7,643 nucleotides of DNA from Thermoplasmata archaeon (GTDB lineage Archaea > Thermoplasmatota > Thermoplasmata > Thermoplasmatales > Thermoplasmataceae): contig JAKBRR010000070.1 of assembly GCA_021845325.1 (NCBI GenBank), positions 1-7,643 on the forward strand, given 5' to 3'. A program made the position numbers and the translations under genes. Under the pieces are notes generated by a model, which did no database searches, was not told the DNA's origin, and saw only the letters and a program-made list of their open reading frames with translations. Shown one piece after another: positions 5,299 through 7,643 of this stretch (the stretch's first letter is position 1; every line of letters begins with the position of its first letter).

Positions 5299-7185
5299 AT
5301 GCATGCAGATGCACAACCGATAATCAAGATTTTTGGGGATAAGCTGAGGTTGGAGGTCCCTATATTCCAAAGGCAATATGTATGGGATCTGGACCATCAG
5401 TGGATTCCCCTGTGGGAAGATATATCAAGAAAATTTCGGGAGAGACTTGATAACGACCTAGATAGAAAAGATGCTCCGCCCCACTTTCTGGGGGCTATGG
5501 TTCTTGACCAAAAAAAGACTTTTACAGGTTATGTGGAAAAACGTATGGTGATCGACGGTCAACAAAGACTGATTACCTTACAGATATTCTTGTCTGCTTT
5601 CCGAGATTTCTGTCGGAAGCAAGAATGTGAAGACCTAGCTAAGGAATGTGACAGGTTCATCTTGAACAGAGGGTTAATGAAGGATCCTGAAGTGGAGAAA
5701 TTCAAGGTATGGCCCACGCAATCTGACCGTGAACAATTCAAGAATCTGATACAGGCTGGTTCTTTGAAAGAATTAGAGAAGAAATATCCATTGACTTACA
5801 GAAAATACTCACGCAAGCCAAACCAAAGGCCAAGAATGATAGAATCATACATATTTTTCTATAATCAGCTCTCCTCATTCTTTCTTGGAACAGCTTCAGA
5901 ACCCGCTTTGGGAAATCAGACTCCCATCTCCTCTCGGCTTGATGATTGTCTTCAAGTTCTTCAGAGCGCACTTCAGGTGGTTGTAATTGACCTAGAGGCT
6001 ACGGATGATCCACAGATCATTTTCGAAACGTTAAACTCTAGAGGGGAACCATTGCTCCCTGCAGATCTGCTTCGGAACTTTATTTTTATGCGTGCCACTC
6101 ATCAAGGAGAGTCTCAAGAGGAACTCTACGAAAAGTACTGGAAGAAGTTCGATGAAGCCTTTTGGAGACAAGAAATACGGCAGGGAAGAACCTCACGACC
6201 ACGCTCTGATTTACTTTTACAACATTATCTTACCAGCCGAATGACAACTGACATACCTATAAAGCATTTGTTCACTGAATACAAATTCTGGATTAACAAA
6301 CATCGCCCTTTCAAAACCGTAGAAGAAGAAGTGCAAACCCTATCTCAGCAAGGTAATTTCTATCAATTGCTTATCGCTCCTCAGAAGAGCAGCAAAGTTT
6401 ACCAATTAGCTTCTCTCCTGATAAGTTTTGACATTAGTACGGTTTACCCTTTCCTTCTCTATCTTGCCAATTTGGGAATAAAAGACGAAGAATGGAAAGA
6501 GATTTCAGTCATTCTTGAATCTTACATCGTCAGGCGTGCCATCTGCGGTTTCACTACCAAGAATTACAACCAGATTTTCATTGGACTTACAAGATACATA
6601 AAAAATAATTTCTTTTCGTGCGACAAGATAAGGTCATTTTTATCTGGATCGACTGGCGAATCAAGTACTTGGCCCGATGACCTGACCTTTTTGAACTCGT
6701 GGTTGACGCAAGACGCCTATTATACTTTAGGCAGCAGCAAACTATTCCACGTTCTAAGACGCATCAATGACACCTACATAAACGCAAGGATGGAAAGAAT
6801 TACTATTGAAGGAAATCTAACAATTGAACATCTGTTACCTCAGAATTGGACTGAGCATTGGCCATTACCCGATGGTTCTGCAGGAATGACGTATACTGAA
6901 CTATATAGTGCGGAAAAGGAGGATCCTAGGGCAATGGCGACCAGAGAAAGAAATTCGGCGATGAGGACTATTGGCAATCTCACAATACTCGCGCAGCCTC
7001 TTAATTCTGCTATATCCAATAGTGAGTGGACAGTCAAGAAACCAGAGATATTGAAATCCTCACTATTGCCAATAAATCAGCAATTGCGCGACTATAATAG
7101 TTGGGGGGAGACTGAAATTTACACGAGAGGGAAGGAGTTGTTCGAAAAGGCAAAGATCATTTGGCCTTTTCCTCCATCCAAGTGA
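5299..7185 (+). CDS. gmrSD: Single-chain GmrSD-like nuclease (DUF262 + DUF1524/HNH)
   Basis: A 628-residue protein of the fused GmrS-GmrD type. The N-terminal DUF262 domain shows the substrate-positioning segment VPIFQRQYVWD (20-30) and the nucleotide-binding/hydrolysis signature VIDGQQRLITLQIF (84-97, with D86-G-Q-Q-R90). It continues to DPQIIFETLNSRGEPLLPAD, a conserved block in DUF262 proteins. The C-terminal DUF1524 domain carries an HNH-type site: TIEHLLPQNW with H511, then GNLTIL with N560, then LNSAISNSEW with N569 and N574. In this family NTP-dependent cleavage of DNA carrying modified bases is the known theme (type IV restriction; related architectures include BrxU and SspE). Length and both signatures are intact, so it is probably active. 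It has its own promoter about 1 kb after the CBASS operon, so it is a neighbour and not an operon member. Target specificity cannot be read from sequence. Confidence 0.9.
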   Translation: MHADAQPIIKIFGDKLRLEVPIFQRQYVWDLDHQWIPLWEDISRKFRERLDNDLDRKDAPPHFLGAMVLDQKKTFTGYVEKRMVIDGQQRLITLQIFLSAFRDFCRKQECEDLAKECDRFILNRGLMKDPEVEKFKVWPTQSDREQFKNLIQAGSLKELEKKYPLTYRKYSRKPNQRPRMIESYIFFYNQLSSFFLGTASEPALGNQTPISSRLDDCLQVLQSALQVVVIDLEATDDPQIIFETLNSRGEPLLPADLLRNFIFMRATHQGESQEELYEKYWKKFDEAFWRQEIRQGRTSRPRSDLLLQHYLTSRMTTDIPIKHLFTEYKFWINKHRPFKTVEEEVQTLSQQGNFYQLLIAPQKSSKVYQLASLLISFDISTVYPFLLYLANLGIKDEEWKEISVILESYIVRRAICGFTTKNYNQIFIGLTRYIKNNFFSCDKIRSFLSGSTGESSTWPDDLTFLNSWLTQDAYYTLGSSKLFHVLRRINDTYINARMERITIEGNLTIEHLLPQNWTEHWPLPDGSAGMTYTELYSAEKEDPRAMATRERNSAMRTIGNLTILAQPLNSAISNSEWTVKKPEILKSSLLPINQQLRDYNSWGETEIYTRGKELFEKAKIIWPFPPSK

Positions 7186-7534
7186 AAACACAAAAGAGGG
7201 TGACTGATAACCTTCGATCTAAGACTCGACCTCAGGTTTTGATGTGTTAGAGCCCGAGTCTAGGTCTTATGTTTTGAAGGATCCATCTCAAGACCTCTTC
7301 TATTGTTTCCGAAAAATCTGTCTCACTGTTTCAAGAGAAATTCACTTCGTTGCTGTGTCTGGCTCATGCTTTTTCCCTAGGTTACGTATGGAATTTTTAT
7401 CCATTCTTGTTTTAGAAGTTTTATGATCGAAATTCAACTGCGTTGGTTGCGGCACAAACCTTGATAAAGTGGTGAATATGTAAATAGTAGTACTCCTCTA
7501 ACGTCAATAAAATGTATTTTTTAGATATTTGGTT
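7186..7534. other. Gap without a supportable gene
   Basis: The gap between the nuclease and the partial membrane-protein gene holds no convincing coding sequence. A 60-codon open frame (7244-7426) lacks a ribosome site and any recognisable domain. The stretch contains the inverted repeat at 7222-7261 and the downstream copy of the 14-bp direct repeat. A short CVGCGTNL string (zinc-ribbon-like) near 7438-7461 is read in a frame closed on both sides. Confidence 0.5.
7222..7261. repeat. Inverted repeat downstream of the nuclease gene
   Basis: AGACTCG (7222-7228) pairs perfectly with CGAGTCT (7255-7261) across a 26-nt loop. Overlapping alternative pairs, TAAGAC (7220-7225) with GTCTTA (7264-7269) and GACCT (7228-7232) with AGGTC (7263-7267), use the same region. 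It begins about 35 nt after the nuclease stop. It could be an RNA hairpin at the 3' end of the message or a protein-binding site; there is no following T tract to mark it as a terminator. Confidence 0.35.
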
Positions 7535-7643
7535 TCACTGGTTCACGTTGAAACTTTCAGTCTGAACTTGGCTTGAAGGTTCACCCCACCATTTTCCAAA
7601 GAGTGCGCCAAGTATGTAGCCATAAACCACAACTGAAACCAGC
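7535..7643 (-). CDS. C-terminal end of a membrane protein (partial)
   Basis: A minus-strand frame enters from the window edge and ends at TGA 7535-7537. The 35 visible residues are a hydrophobic, glycine-containing helix, LVSVVVYGYILGALFGKWW, followed by a polar tail ending SFNVNQ. This looks like the last transmembrane segment and cytoplasmic tail of an integral membrane protein. The rest lies outside the window and no family can be named. It converges on the plus-strand nuclease gene. Confidence 0.55.
   Translation of the reverse strand, partial: LVSVVVYGYILGALFGKWWGEPSSQVQTESFNVNQ

Larger units (their letters stand above)
5209..7344. repeat. 14-bp direct repeat flanking the GmrSD-like gene
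   Basis: TCAAGAGAAATTCA occurs at 5209-5222, upstream of the nuclease gene, and again in the same orientation at 7331-7344, downstream of it. No further flanking identity is seen. A 14-mer match in a window of this size and base composition is uncommon but possible by chance. If real it could be a target-site or recombination scar bounding a 2.1-kb cargo. Confidence 0.3.

Noticed and set aside
7244..7426. 60-codon plus-strand open frame downstream of the nuclease
   Set aside because: No ribosome site, no domain, and the region has stops in all likely continuations.
7438..7461. Zinc-ribbon-like CVGCGTNL string
   Set aside because: The frame is closed by stops on both sides within about 20 codons and has no second cysteine pair.
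1..7643. CRISPR array, tRNA or rRNA genes
   Set aside because: No regularly spaced repeats and no cloverleaf or rRNA-like segments were seen by eye.

Overview
The window looks like an accessory defence region from an archaeon, most likely a moderately AT-rich member of the Thermoplasmata. The grounds are: first-in-operon genes whose TATA-like boxes lie about 25-30 bp upstream of the start codon with no Shine-Dalgarno (the leaderless archaeal pattern); internal operon genes with clear GGAG-type Shine-Dalgarno sites; an HFX_2341/DUF6293-type CARF-HTH regulator, a family I know mainly from archaea; and remnants of IS5- and IS630-type transposases. The phylum-level placement is an inference.

Layout from left to right: (i) 1-958 holds a decayed IS5-family transposase N-terminus (frameshifted and lacking the catalytic domain) and otherwise nothing firm. 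(ii) 959-1711, minus strand, is a CARF-like plus winged-helix regulator. (iii) An 83-bp divergent promoter region carries a perfect 9-bp inverted repeat whose two arms overlap the two TATA-like boxes. (iv) 1795-4297, plus strand, is a tight three-gene operon: a TGT/DpdA-like protein (best match to CBASS Cap10), a CD-NTase with intact catalytic residues and a poly-glycine N-terminus, and a SLATT-type two-transmembrane effector. (v) 4298-5290 has no intact gene but holds two minus-strand relics, a 67-codon reading frame broken by two stops that still has its TATA box, and an IS630-type transposase N-terminus broken by two stops. (vi) 5299-7185 is an intact single-chain GmrSD-like (DUF262 + DUF1524/HNH) nuclease with its own leaderless promoter. 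(vii) 7186-7534 has no gene, and the window ends inside the C-terminus of a minus-strand membrane protein.

Main reading: genes 2-4 form a compact type IV-like CBASS. The CD-NTase would make a nucleotide second messenger on phage infection and the SLATT protein would respond by disrupting the membrane. The Cap10-like protein would act in the 7-deazaguanine-linked control that marks type IV CBASS. Three things make it unusual. No QueC-like cap9 or OGG-type gene is in the window. The position that aligns with the TGT nucleophile appears to be alanine. A CARF-like regulator is divergently coupled through a shared palindromic promoter. The downstream GmrSD-like enzyme adds a second, nuclease-based defence layer.
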